Assembly (NCBI GenBank): GCA_022712815.1 | Contig: JAFLJW010000217.1 | Span: forward strand, 1 to 12,946 | Reading direction: 5' to 3' | Source of the DNA: Pseudodesulfovibrio sp. | Lineage (GTDB): Bacteria > Desulfobacterota > Desulfovibrionia > Desulfovibrionales > Desulfovibrionaceae | DNA length: 12,946 nucleotides | Shown: piece after piece, positions 1 to 6,731 of the stretch | Position numbering within the stretch: position 1 is the first letter of the stretch | Layout of the letters: every line of letters begins with the position of its first letter | The notes under the pieces: model-generated | Databases searched by the model: none | Told to the model about the DNA's origin: nothing | What the model saw: only the letters and a program-made list of their open reading frames with translations | Position numbers and translations under genes: made by a program

Positions 1-158
1 CCTGTGGCGAGAGACTGACTCATGAGATCGCCAAACTGCATATCCGCCTTTTTGTACCCGATGGTACTTGCATTGGCGAGATTGTTTGCGACGACCTGCA
101 TATTGGCAGAATGGGCGACCACACCCGTGGCTCCAATATACAAACTACTAAAACTCAT
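1..158 (-). CDS. Flagellar rod/hook-family protein (FlgE/F/G-like), N-terminal fragment
   Basis: Reading the minus strand from the ATG at 156-158 gives 52 residues beginning MSFSSLYIGATGVVAHSANM and continuing with VVANNLANASTIGYKKADMQF; the frame is open to the left edge, so the gene is cut by the window. The N-terminal amphipathic helix and the ANNLAN-x-x-T-x-GYK motif are the signature of the axial flagellar proteins (rod proteins FlgB/C/F/G and hook protein FlgE), which polymerise outside the cytoplasm after type III export. The GDLMSQ stretch resembles hook-type proteins. A strong Shine-Dalgarno (GGAGGA) lies 4-5 nt before the ATG, fixing the start. Transcription likely starts from the sigma-54 promoter at 257-271. 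Which axial protein this is cannot be decided from the fragment. Confidence 0.85.
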   Translation of the reverse strand, partial: MSFSSLYIGATGVVAHSANMQVVANNLANASTIGYKKADMQFGDLMSQSLAT

Positions 159-201
159 ACTTTCCTCCAATCCGGGCTCTCCGGATGTGGTGGGGAATTC
201 A

Positions 202-220
202 CCAGGGGACCCATCCCCGG
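202..220 (-). other. Hairpin in the leader of the flagellar mRNA
   Basis: GGGGA-CCCA-TCCCC forms a 5-bp GC-rich stem with a 4-nt loop at 205-218, and two further C-G pairs can form across a bulged A (202-203 with 219-220). It lies between the predicted sigma-54 transcription start and the ribosome binding site. It may affect leader stability; no T-run follows, so it is not a classic terminator. Confidence 0.4.
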
Positions 221-256
221 AATAAAATTCCCGATTCCTTCTCACCGAGGATTAAA

Positions 257-271
257 GCAAGGGGTGTGCCA
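257..271 (-). promoter_or_regulatory. Sigma-54 (RpoN) -24/-12 promoter for the flagellar gene
   Basis: On the minus strand the sequence reads TGGCAC-ACCCC-TTGC, an exact match to the core sigma-54 consensus with the required 5-nt spacing. It points at the flagellar gene starting at 158. The predicted transcription start is near 245, giving a leader of about 87 nt. Sigma-54 control of hook/rod genes is well established in polarly flagellated bacteria, so site and context agree. It implies an activator of the FlrC/FleR type elsewhere; its binding site is not identified here. Confidence 0.82.
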
Positions 272-276
272 TTGGG

Positions 277-290
277 AATAGTGAACTATT
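277..290. promoter_or_regulatory. Inverted repeat just upstream of the sigma-54 promoter
   Basis: AATAGT-GA-ACTATT, two perfect 6-bp arms around 2 bp, lies 6 bp upstream of the -24 element. This is a possible operator, but enhancer-binding proteins usually act from further upstream, so its role is unknown. Confidence 0.4.
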
Positions 291-340
291 TCAACATGGA
301 ATTGGTCTTTTTTGGTAGGAAGATCATTCCCTTGCCCCGT

Positions 341-360
341 GGAAGGGCCTGTTCATGCCC
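341..360 (-). terminator. Weak hairpin spanning the SagB-like stop codon
   Basis: On the minus strand AAGGGC and GCCCTT pair around an 8-nt loop that contains the TGA stop of the SagB-like gene. No T-run follows closely, so as an intrinsic terminator it is weak. It could still slow transcription into the flagellar leader. Confidence 0.25.
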
Positions 361-1804
361 TTTTGATGGGACCGACAGCGATGAGGTAAAGCAGTACCTG
401 ACCTTCGGGCAAACCAAGAAGAGTGGCTCCATCCCGGTCAAAAAAAGCTCCTATTCCACACACGCCGAGATTTTTGGCTGTGGCGGCTAGATAGACGCGC
501 TGGCCGATTCGTCCGGCTTCGAGGTGTGCGTAGCGGTAGGCACGGGGACCACTTTGCATTTCCAGCGTCTTGATGTCGGCAGTGAAGACAATGTGCATAG
601 CCGCATTGTCGAGCCAGCCCTGGTCGAGACAGATGCGGGCCATCTGCGGCATGAGGTTGCCGGTTTTGATCAGGGTGGTTGCGCATGTGGTGCGGTTGAG
701 ATGGTGGTATCCCGGTGTCAGACCGCTGGTTTCACCTGCCAGGAATCCGACCTGGAGTGCATCAGTGCATGGAGGCTTGGCGTTATTATCGCGGCAGAGA
801 AGGCTGAGAATATCAACGAAATCACGGGTGGGCGCGGACTTGGGTATGAAATTCCGCCTGGAACGACGACGCTGGATGGTCGCGGATGTCGAAGCCGGGA
901 CAATCGAAGCTGGCAATGATGTGGTGTCCTGACTGGTTGAAAGGTTGAGCAGTCCGGGTTTACGACCAATTGCAGAGCATAATCGGTGAGCATCCAGGAG
1001 TTCTTCCGGTGCTGTGGATTTGGCTGCCGAGCGACTGAAAGCTGGAAGCGTCTGCGTTTTTGGCGGGATGGTGCTGTAAACTTCCGTTTCCGGACTGCAT
1101 CCCAATGCATGAACCTGGGCCAGGCAAGCCTCAAGTTTCGGATCAAGACACAGGAACTCGTTGATGGCTTCGTCATCAAAATCGTAGTCGAGCCTTGAGT
1201 GCAGGCCGTATATCCGGGTGGACAGGAGCAGGTTTTCTGCCATGTGACCTGCGTCGAGGAGGCAGTAACGATAGGCTCTTGGTCCGTATTTCCATGCACT
1301 GCGGTGGAATATGGTCGTCAGGTAGAACCTGATGATCGGCTCATCCCCGGCCAGAGCCGAGAAGACCTGCCCTGCCCGAAGCGAGCACATGGTGTGTTCA
1401 AGCGGGCAGTAGTGATACAAGCCGTCATTGAATCCGTTGACATTTTGTAATGCCACATACAGTTCCGTGGGATAGAGGGCCCCGGCTGAGGCCATGGCCC
1501 GAAAATGGAAAAACGACCCTTCGCCCTGTTTTTTTACCTGGGTGATGCCCGCTGTCAGATTACATATCCCTGCCAGCAGAGCAGGCATGTTTGGCCCGGA
1601 ATAAGGTGGACGAAAGTCCATGGCCCGATCCAGCGGGATTTCCGGCCATGAGAGGTCTTGGGGCAGATGGAAAACAGGAATATCGCGGTACAACTTGAAC
1701 GGGACTGGCTGGTCGCCCCAATTCAGAGCGCGTCCTGTTAGGGTGCCGCGAACGTGGGATGTTCCCAGATGGTACTCAAGTATGGATTTCGTGTCTTTTT
1801 TCAT
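353..1804 (-). CDS. SagB/ThcOx-family dehydrogenase, duplicated nitroreductase fold
   Basis: This is an FMN-dependent oxidoreductase-like protein of 483 residues. The family (nitroreductase fold) includes SagB, which oxidises azolines to azoles in thiazole/oxazole-modified peptides, and cyclic-dipeptide oxidases. Two copies of the fold are visible: about residues 60-236 and 310-483. The motif GPRAYRY followed by (D/E)AG occurs at about 174 and again at about 419, showing internal duplication. The first half also carries the SAGALYPTELYVA motif typical of SagB. The frame is open up to a GTG at 1912, but the start at 1804 is chosen because a sigma-70-like promoter (1835-1862) lies between the two and family-like sequence begins at 1804. 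The Shine-Dalgarno is poor. No precursor peptide, cyclodehydratase or exporter gene is in the window, so natural-product tailoring cannot be claimed; the substrate is unknown. Confidence 0.82.
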   Translation of the reverse strand: MKKDTKSILEYHLGTSHVRGTLTGRALNWGDQPVPFKLYRDIPVFHLPQDLSWPEIPLDRAMDFRPPYSGPNMPALLAGICNLTAGITQVKKQGEGSFFHFRAMASAGALYPTELYVALQNVNGFNDGLYHYCPLEHTMCSLRAGQVFSALAGDEPIIRFYLTTIFHRSAWKYGPRAYRYCLLDAGHMAENLLLSTRIYGLHSRLDYDFDDEAINEFLCLDPKLEACLAQVHALGCSPETEVYSTIPPKTQTLPAFSRSAAKSTAPEELLDAHRLCSAIGRKPGLLNLSTSQDTTSLPASIVPASTSATIQRRRSRRNFIPKSAPTRDFVDILSLLCRDNNAKPPCTDALQVGFLAGETSGLTPGYHHLNRTTCATTLIKTGNLMPQMARICLDQGWLDNAAMHIVFTADIKTLEMQSGPRAYRYAHLEAGRIGQRVYLAATAKNLGVCGIGAFFDRDGATLLGLPEGQVLLYLIAVGPIKRA

Positions 1805-1834
1805 GGATGTATCCGGGACTTCAGGATTGGGCGG

Positions 1835-1862
1835 AGCATAGCACAAGTCGCGGTGTTGGCAA
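1835..1862 (-). promoter_or_regulatory. Sigma-70-like promoter for the SagB-like gene
   Basis: On the minus strand TTGCCA (5/6 match to -35; 1857-1862) and TATGCT (4/6 match to -10; 1835-1840) are separated by 16 nt. Transcription would begin near 1828, giving a leader of about 24 nt before the ATG at 1804. This supports the shorter SagB-like start. Confidence 0.5.
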
Positions 1863-1956
1863 TAGTCACTCCTTTCCCCCCGCCCGGAGATGATAGAATC
1901 TTGATTTTTCACCGGGATTGAGCGATATGCCTAGTAGAACACTTAAGGGAGCGACC

Positions 1957-3195
1957 ATGGCTGATGATACTTTTTCTTGTCAGGACAGTGCGGTCTTAAC
2001 CATTCTCAAGACCAGCGAAGAGGTCAACCAACTCAAGGATGTTGATACCATCCTTGATAAAATCCTCTATGAATCCAGGAATTTTGCGAATGCTGACGCT
2101 GGCTCCATCTTCCTGGTAGAGAAGGACAGTCTGGTTTTCAGTTACGTCCAGAATGACACGTTCTTCAAAAAAGAAACCGCCAATGCGGCCTTGTATCAGA
2201 ATTTCGGAATTCCCATCAGTGAGCAGTCCATCGTGGGATATGTCGCCAAGACTCGCCAGAGTTTGGCCATCGACGATGCCTATGAACTGGACCAGACCTT
2301 GCCGTTCGCCTTCAATAAATCCTTTGACGAAAAATCCGGCTACCGCACCATAAGCATGCTGACCATACCGCTCATTGCCCAGGAAAGCCGCCTGGTGGGC
2401 GTCATGCAGCTCATCAACGCCAAGAACGACATGGGCAAAGTGGTCCCCTTCACCGAGGAGGCCAAGACCTATATTCCGCTTTTCTGCAACAACGCCTCGG
2501 TGGCAGTTGAACGCGGCATCATGAACCGCGAGCTGATTCTGCGCATGATGCAGATGGCCGAGTTGCGTGATCCCACCGAAACAGGGGCGCATGTCCAGCG
2601 TGTCGGTGCATATTGTGCTGAAGTATATGGAACATGGGCATCCCGCCGCGGTCATTCCGCCAAGGAAATCAAGAGGGAGCGGGATAATTTGCGACTGGCG
2701 GCCATGATGCATGATGTGGGGAAAGTCGGTATTGCCGATGCCATTCTCAAGAAGCCGGGGAAGCTTACTGATGAAGAATTCGATAATATGAAGTGGCATA
2801 CGGTCTTTGGTGCGAGACTGTTCAAAAACCAGACGTCCGAACTTGACAGAATGAGTATGGAGATAGCCCTGTGCCATCACGAAAAATGGAAAGGACGAGG
2901 ATATCCGAGCATATCGAACTCGGAGGTTTGGGTTGAAGACACCCTGATGGGGGCAGAGCCGAAGAATGGTGAAAAAATCCCGCTGGCCGCCCGAATTTGC
3001 GCTGTGGCAGATGTCTATGATGCCCTGTCTTCACCGCGGTCTTACAAGGACCCGTTTCCTGACGAAAAATGCCTTGGAATTCTTGAAAGTGATGCCGGTA
3101 CACATTTTGACCCAGAGATCGTCGAAATCTTTTTCGAGATCTTCGATGTTATCAAAGCGATCCGCGACAAGTACAAAGAGGCGCAGAAAAACTAG
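1957..3195 (+). CDS. GAF + HD-GYP domain phosphodiesterase
   Basis: This 412-residue protein is a predicted cytoplasmic cyclic-di-GMP phosphodiesterase with a ligand-sensing GAF domain. The GAF domain spans about residues 20-185, ending in the typical L-x-G-V-M-Q-L-x-N and F-T-x-E strands. The HD-GYP domain spans about 195-405, and all hallmark residues are present: H212 (ETGAHVQRV), H252-D253-x-x-K256 (MHDVGKVGI), H281, H307-H308-E309 and RGYP at 314-317, D352 (ADVYDAL), and GTHFDPEIV near the end. With an intact metal site it is expected to be active, hydrolysing c-di-GMP to pGpG/GMP. The ATG at 1957 is preferred over an upstream in-frame TTG at 1918 because AAGGGAG lies at optimal spacing before it. 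The next gene follows after 14 bp, indicating co-transcription. Confidence 0.93.
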   Translation: MADDTFSCQDSAVLTILKTSEEVNQLKDVDTILDKILYESRNFANADAGSIFLVEKDSLVFSYVQNDTFFKKETANAALYQNFGIPISEQSIVGYVAKTRQSLAIDDAYELDQTLPFAFNKSFDEKSGYRTISMLTIPLIAQESRLVGVMQLINAKNDMGKVVPFTEEAKTYIPLFCNNASVAVERGIMNRELILRMMQMAELRDPTETGAHVQRVGAYCAEVYGTWASRRGHSAKEIKRERDNLRLAAMMHDVGKVGIADAILKKPGKLTDEEFDNMKWHTVFGARLFKNQTSELDRMSMEIALCHHEKWKGRGYPSISNSEVWVEDTLMGAEPKNGEKIPLAARICAVADVYDALSSPRSYKDPFPDEKCLGILESDAGTHFDPEIVEIFFEIFDVIKAIRDKYKEAQKN

Positions 3196-3209
3196 GCTGG
3201 AGCAGAAGA

Positions 3210-4118
3210 ATGGCACATGAAAAATTATACGACTTTGTTGATCCCGCTGATGCCGAATGTGTGCGAAGAGAAGTCGAAATCACCATGCAGGGACATTTTT
3301 CAGACTATGACGGGAAGACCTTCAAACACGCTTTTGAAGAGGTGGAAAAACTGTTTTTCGGTCATTATCCAGGCTATCAGGCCAGCAATACAAAATACCA
3401 CGATTTCGAGCACACCTGCTCTGTTGTCCTCGCCGATGTCCGGCTCATCTACGGTGCCATGGTGGATGGGATTGTTTTCACAGAAAAGGAGTGCCTGAAA
3501 GGACTTCTGTCCGCATTGTTCCATGATGTCGGCCTGATCCAGACCTCGGACGACACCCAGGGTACGGGAGCAAAATATACGGTTGGGCATGAGGAGCGAT
3601 CCATCCAGTTCATGCGCTGCAATCTCAATGGGATCATGTCCGAAGAAGATATCGAGGATATCGCCGATTGCATTCGCTGCACCATTCTCGCCATGTCGCC
3701 GTCAAAAGTGGCCTTTAGAACGGAAAACATGCGCCTGATGGGGAGCTTTCTTGGCAGTGCCGACCTGCTGGCTCAGATTGCAGACCGTTATTACCTCGAA
3801 AAATTGCTTCACCTTTTTGAAGAGTTTCAGGAAGCCAAATTACCTGGCTATGACACGGCCTTTGATCTGCTGCTCAAGACTCGTACTTTCTATCAGGAAG
3901 TTGCCCGGAAGCGATTGGATTCGGAATTTAAAAAAGTGGACCGCTTCATGGGATCTTATTTCAAGATACGCTGGGGTGTGGATAAAGACCTGTACGCCGA
4001 GGCCATAGAAAAAAATCTCGACTATCTGGACGACATCCTGTCCGGTTGCAAGGACGATCTGGATTGTTTTCTATCAGGACTCAGACGAAGCGGCCTCTCA
4101 ATAGATATTCTCAAGTAA
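3210..4118 (+). CDS. Stand-alone HD-domain phosphohydrolase
   Basis: This 302-residue protein belongs to the HD metal-dependent phosphohydrolase superfamily and has no obvious sensory domain. The metal-binding signature is complete: H64-D65-x-x-H68 (KYHDFEHT), H105-D106 (LFHDVGL), H127-E128 (VGHEER), and D185 (GSADLLAQIADR). The YHxxxH and FHDVG pattern recalls the cyclic-nucleotide PDEase branch more than HD-GYP; no GYP motif is present. The C-terminal third is helical and charged. It starts 14 bp after the GAF-HD-GYP stop, with GGAG before the ATG, so the two are probably one operon. Tandem hydrolases could degrade a messenger in sequence (for example c-di-GMP to pGpG to GMP), but the substrate is inference only. 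Confidence 0.85.
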   Translation: MAHEKLYDFVDPADAECVRREVEITMQGHFSDYDGKTFKHAFEEVEKLFFGHYPGYQASNTKYHDFEHTCSVVLADVRLIYGAMVDGIVFTEKECLKGLLSALFHDVGLIQTSDDTQGTGAKYTVGHEERSIQFMRCNLNGIMSEEDIEDIADCIRCTILAMSPSKVAFRTENMRLMGSFLGSADLLAQIADRYYLEKLLHLFEEFQEAKLPGYDTAFDLLLKTRTFYQEVARKRLDSEFKKVDRFMGSYFKIRWGVDKDLYAEAIEKNLDYLDDILSGCKDDLDCFLSGLRRSGLSIDILK

Positions 4119-4221
4119 AGGAAAAAGGCGCAGGGAATGACCTTCGCATGATCCTGCATGTTTATAACGAGTTCAGATGGAATCTGTTTGTTTCCAATCC
4201 GAAAAAGCGTAGAGTCCTACC
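4119..4221 (+). other. Gap between the HD gene and the EAL-HDOD gene
   Basis: This 103-bp spacer holds no convincing terminator or promoter. A GCATG pair repeats at 4146-4150 and 4156-4160, and a weak TGGAA/TTCCA inverted repeat lies around 4178-4197. The Shine-Dalgarno before the ATG at 4222 is poor. Confidence 0.3.
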
Positions 4222-5481
4222 ATGATTACTGATACAGAAACTTCCCTTTTCGAATCCATATTTGTTGCGCGGCAACCCGTGTTTCACCCCGACGAAACAA
4301 TCTGGGGATATGAACTTCTGTTCCGCTCCGGAGAAGAGAATTTCGCCAATGTCACCGATGACACCCAGGCAACGGCCTCGGTCATTGCCGATGGCCTGAC
4401 CATGGCCCTGGAGGGAATGAGCGACAAGGCCAAAATCCTTATCAATTTCCCGGAACAAATGCTTGTCGAAGATGCCGGGTTCGCCTTGCCCAAGGAACGG
4501 TGCATCATTGAGGTCCTGGAGGACGTCAACCCCAACGAGGCAACCCTGTCTGCGGTCAGACGACTCAAGGAGGCGGGGTACACCATTGCCGTGGACGATT
4601 ACTTCGGCCAGCCACAGCTCAAGCCCTTCATCGACCTTGCCGACATAGTCAAGATCGATATCCTCGAACTTGATTCCGACCCCGGGAAAATTGCTGAAAC
4701 CATCAAGGGCATCTCGGTCAAAAGCCTCATGCTTCTGGGTGAAAAGGTCGAGGATGTTCGGACTTTTGAAGCCCTGAAGGACATGGGGTTTTCTCTTTTT
4801 CAAGGTTTTTTCTTCAGCAAACCGGAAATCATCCCCGGTAAAAAACTGACCACCAATGAACTGACCAAGCTTCAGCTCCTCACCGAGTTGGGCAAAGAGA
4901 ATTTTGAACCCGGTCGGCTGGCTGAAATTCTCCAGTCCGACCCCAACCTGAGCTACCGTTTGTTCCGCTATATCAACTCTGTGGGCTTTGGTCTGCGTTC
5001 CAAGGTGACCTCGCTCAAACGCGGTATCGACATGATGGGTATGCTTCAGGCCAAGCAATGGTTGCGAACCGTAATCATGGCAGACCTCAACCCCACGCCC
5101 AAGGCGAGTGAACTGGCCTACATGTCCGTGCACAGAGCCAAGTTTCTTGAGTCAATCTGTGCCTCTGCAGACATGGAAAAGTGCCGACCAGACACCCTGT
5201 TCATCACGGGCCTGTTTTCGCTTCTGGATGCCATGCTCGGTGTCGAAATGGACGACATCCTCGGCACGCTCCCGCTTGATGACTCTGTTGTCAAAGCTCT
5301 GACCGGCGAAGGGCCGGTACATGACCTGCTTTCCCTCGCCCACAGCTATGAGCATGGACACTGGGCCGACACCTCTCGACGCTTGAAGGAACTCAAAATG
5401 GATATTTCTGAAGCCGATCTCCTCTATGCCCGTTCCCGCAACTGGGCTCAGAAAATGCTCGGCTACTCCAAATCCGACTAG
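4222..5481 (+). CDS. EAL + HDOD domain signalling protein (YuxH-type)
   Basis: This 419-residue protein has an N-terminal EAL-like domain (about 12-205) and a C-terminal HDOD domain (about 210-405). EAL remnants are clear: GYELLFR with E31, INFPEQ with N75, IEVLE, DD at 125-126, VKID with K144 and FQGFFFSKP with Q194. The catalytic loop normally reading DDFGTG is changed to DDYFGQ and the signature EAL is ELL, so c-di-GMP hydrolysis is doubtful; the domain more likely binds ligand or partners. The HDOD part has the DPNLSYRLFRYINS and SLKRGIDMMG motifs typical of this non-catalytic HD-like fold. EAL-HDOD proteins form a known family involved in motility and surface behaviour in several bacteria. 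It lies 103 bp after the HD gene and may have its own promoter. Confidence 0.9.
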   Translation: MITDTETSLFESIFVARQPVFHPDETIWGYELLFRSGEENFANVTDDTQATASVIADGLTMALEGMSDKAKILINFPEQMLVEDAGFALPKERCIIEVLEDVNPNEATLSAVRRLKEAGYTIAVDDYFGQPQLKPFIDLADIVKIDILELDSDPGKIAETIKGISVKSLMLLGEKVEDVRTFEALKDMGFSLFQGFFFSKPEIIPGKKLTTNELTKLQLLTELGKENFEPGRLAEILQSDPNLSYRLFRYINSVGFGLRSKVTSLKRGIDMMGMLQAKQWLRTVIMADLNPTPKASELAYMSVHRAKFLESICASADMEKCRPDTLFITGLFSLLDAMLGVEMDDILGTLPLDDSVVKALTGEGPVHDLLSLAHSYEHGHWADTSRRLKELKMDISEADLLYARSRNWAQKMLGYSKSD

Positions 5482-5547
5482 ACAGACTGTTTAAAACAGC
5501 ACCTTCCGCGATGCTGCGGATCATATCTCAAACCATCACGCATGAGA

Positions 5548-5569
5548 TGAGCTTTAAGCTTGAGCTTTA
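5548..5569. repeat. Direct repeat TGAGCTTTA (x2)
   Basis: TGAGCTTTA occurs at 5548-5556 and again at 5561-5569, a 13-bp period. It sits directly before the 12-bp palindrome, about 120 bp before the murI start, and could be a regulator binding site. Confidence 0.45.
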
Positions 5570-5572
5570 GGG

Positions 5573-5584
5573 CGTGTCGACACG
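5573..5584. promoter_or_regulatory. Perfect 12-bp palindrome upstream of murI
   Basis: CGTGTCGACACG is fully self-complementary, lying 104 bp before the murI ATG. A 12-bp perfect palindrome next to a direct repeat suggests an operator, but no regulator can be named. Confidence 0.35.
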
Positions 5585-5688
5585 TTCTGACCCGCGCTTT
5601 GTGACTGGCAATTAGTTTAGACTTTTTCATGAAAGTATGTTGGTTTGAGGTGTAGTGCATGGCAATGCAGTGCAAGGAGTTATAAAAA

Positions 5689-6528
5689 ATGGGGAAAAAA
5701 GAAAATATGCCGATTGGCATGTTTGATTCAGGTGTGGGAGGATTAACGGTCCTCAAGGCGTTGCATGAACGAATGCCTTGCGAAGACATTATCTACCTTG
5801 GGGACACGGCCCGGTTGCCGTATGGAACCAAATCACCACAAACAGTCTCACGATATGCGGTGCAATGTGCTGCGGAACTGGTCAATCGCGGTATCAAGCT
5901 CCTTGTCGTGGCCTGCAATACCGCTTCAGCGGTGGCTCTTGATGCCCTGCGCAACGCCTATCCCGACATCCCGGTCATAGGAGTGGTAGAACCAGGTGCG
6001 CATGCTGCCTGCAAGGCCTCGCGCAACCATGCGGTAGCGGTCATTGCCACCGAATCAACCATTGCAGGCGGGGCATACCAGCGGGCCATTCACTCCATCT
6101 CTCCAGACACTCGTATCATCGGTCATCCCTGTTCCCTTTTTGTGGCTCTGGCCGAAGAGGGATGGACGGACGGGCATGTCCCGGAAGCCGTAGCCAGACA
6201 ATATCTCGAACCAATCTTCAATCTTGCGACAGGAGCAAAAACTCCAGTCATTCCCGATACTCTCGTCCTTGGATGTACCCATTTCCCCCTGCTTGTCCCG
6301 GCCATCAAAAATGTTATCGATCCAGCCACTGTCATTGTTGATTCAGCGGCCACCACAGCAGAAGCAGTTCATGGCGAACTAACCCGTCTGAACTTCAAAA
6401 GAGCGGAAAATGGATATGGCAAGACTCGTTATCTCACCACGGATGACGCGGCCCGTTTCGCACGAATGGGAACACGCTTTTTGGGAACTGCCCTAGCGGA
6501 ACATGAGGTAGAACTGGTTGACCTGTAA
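5689..6528 (+). CDS. murI: Glutamate racemase
   Basis: MurI interconverts L- and D-glutamate in the cytoplasm, supplying D-glutamate for peptidoglycan. The 279-residue length is normal for the family. The cofactor-independent two-cysteine active site is present: C76 in VACNTASA and C196 in LGCTHFPLL. Also conserved are the N-terminal DSGVGGLTVLK (from D13) and the YLGDTARLPYG strand-loop. The start at 5689 is favoured by AAGGAG 9-10 nt upstream; an alternative ATG six codons on (MPIGMFDSG) is possible and would match many homologues. It stands between signalling genes with intergenic regions of about 200 bp on both sides, so it is probably monocistronic. The same frame stays open for 62 codons after the TAA. 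Confidence 0.96.
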   Translation: MGKKENMPIGMFDSGVGGLTVLKALHERMPCEDIIYLGDTARLPYGTKSPQTVSRYAVQCAAELVNRGIKLLVVACNTASAVALDALRNAYPDIPVIGVVEPGAHAACKASRNHAVAVIATESTIAGGAYQRAIHSISPDTRIIGHPCSLFVALAEEGWTDGHVPEAVARQYLEPIFNLATGAKTPVIPDTLVLGCTHFPLLVPAIKNVIDPATVIVDSAATTAEAVHGELTRLNFKRAENGYGKTRYLTTDDAARFARMGTRFLGTALAEHEVELVDL

Positions 6529-6731
6529 CAATCAGGCAGAAAGAAAAGCGGCGGAATTGTAGAACAGACTGTGCTACAAAGAACTCCTCGAAAAGATTAC
6601 ACGCAAACCTGGAGAAGCCTTAAGCCGGGCCAAAATCGAGTCGACAAAACCCCATGGTTCCGGGATATGTTGCGCCATCTGTCCATGCAGGATAGTCTGC
6701 ATCTCGAATTCGGTTAACCAAAGGAGCTGGA
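6529..6731 (+). other. Intergenic region between murI and the VOC-HAD gene
   Basis: This 203-bp region has no clear terminator. The murI frame remains open after the TAA at 6526-6528 until a second TAA at 6715-6717. No start with a good ribosome binding site lies in that stretch (a GTG at 6571 has none). It could be decayed coding sequence, a C-terminal extension lost by a stop, or chance. A good AAAGGAG precedes the next gene. Confidence 0.35.

Larger units (their letters stand above)
5482..5688 (+). other. Structured intergenic region upstream of murI
   Basis: This 207-bp region holds several symmetric elements: CTGTTT-A-AAACAG at 5487-5499, a TCCGC/GCGGA hairpin at 5505-5520, a 9-bp direct repeat at 5548-5569 and a perfect 12-bp palindrome at 5573-5584. 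No classic intrinsic terminator with a T-run and no strong promoter could be assigned. Confidence 0.45.

Noticed and set aside
1803..1869. 22-codon leader ORF from a GTG at 1869, overlapping the SagB-like start by ATGA
   Set aside because: It begins upstream of the likely transcription start, and its purine-rich ribosome binding site is too close to the GTG.
1805..1912. 36-codon N-terminal extension of the SagB-like protein from a GTG at 1912
   Set aside because: It has no ribosome binding site, is not family-like, and would span a good sigma-70 promoter at 1835-1862.
1996..2880. Long minus-strand ORF (294 codons) inside the GAF-HD-GYP gene
   Set aside because: Antisense shadow: the plus strand has complete domain motifs, and the minus product has no recognisable motifs.
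4162..5133. Long minus-strand ORF (323 codons) opposite the EAL-HDOD gene
   Set aside because: Antisense shadow of a gene with clear EAL and HDOD motifs.
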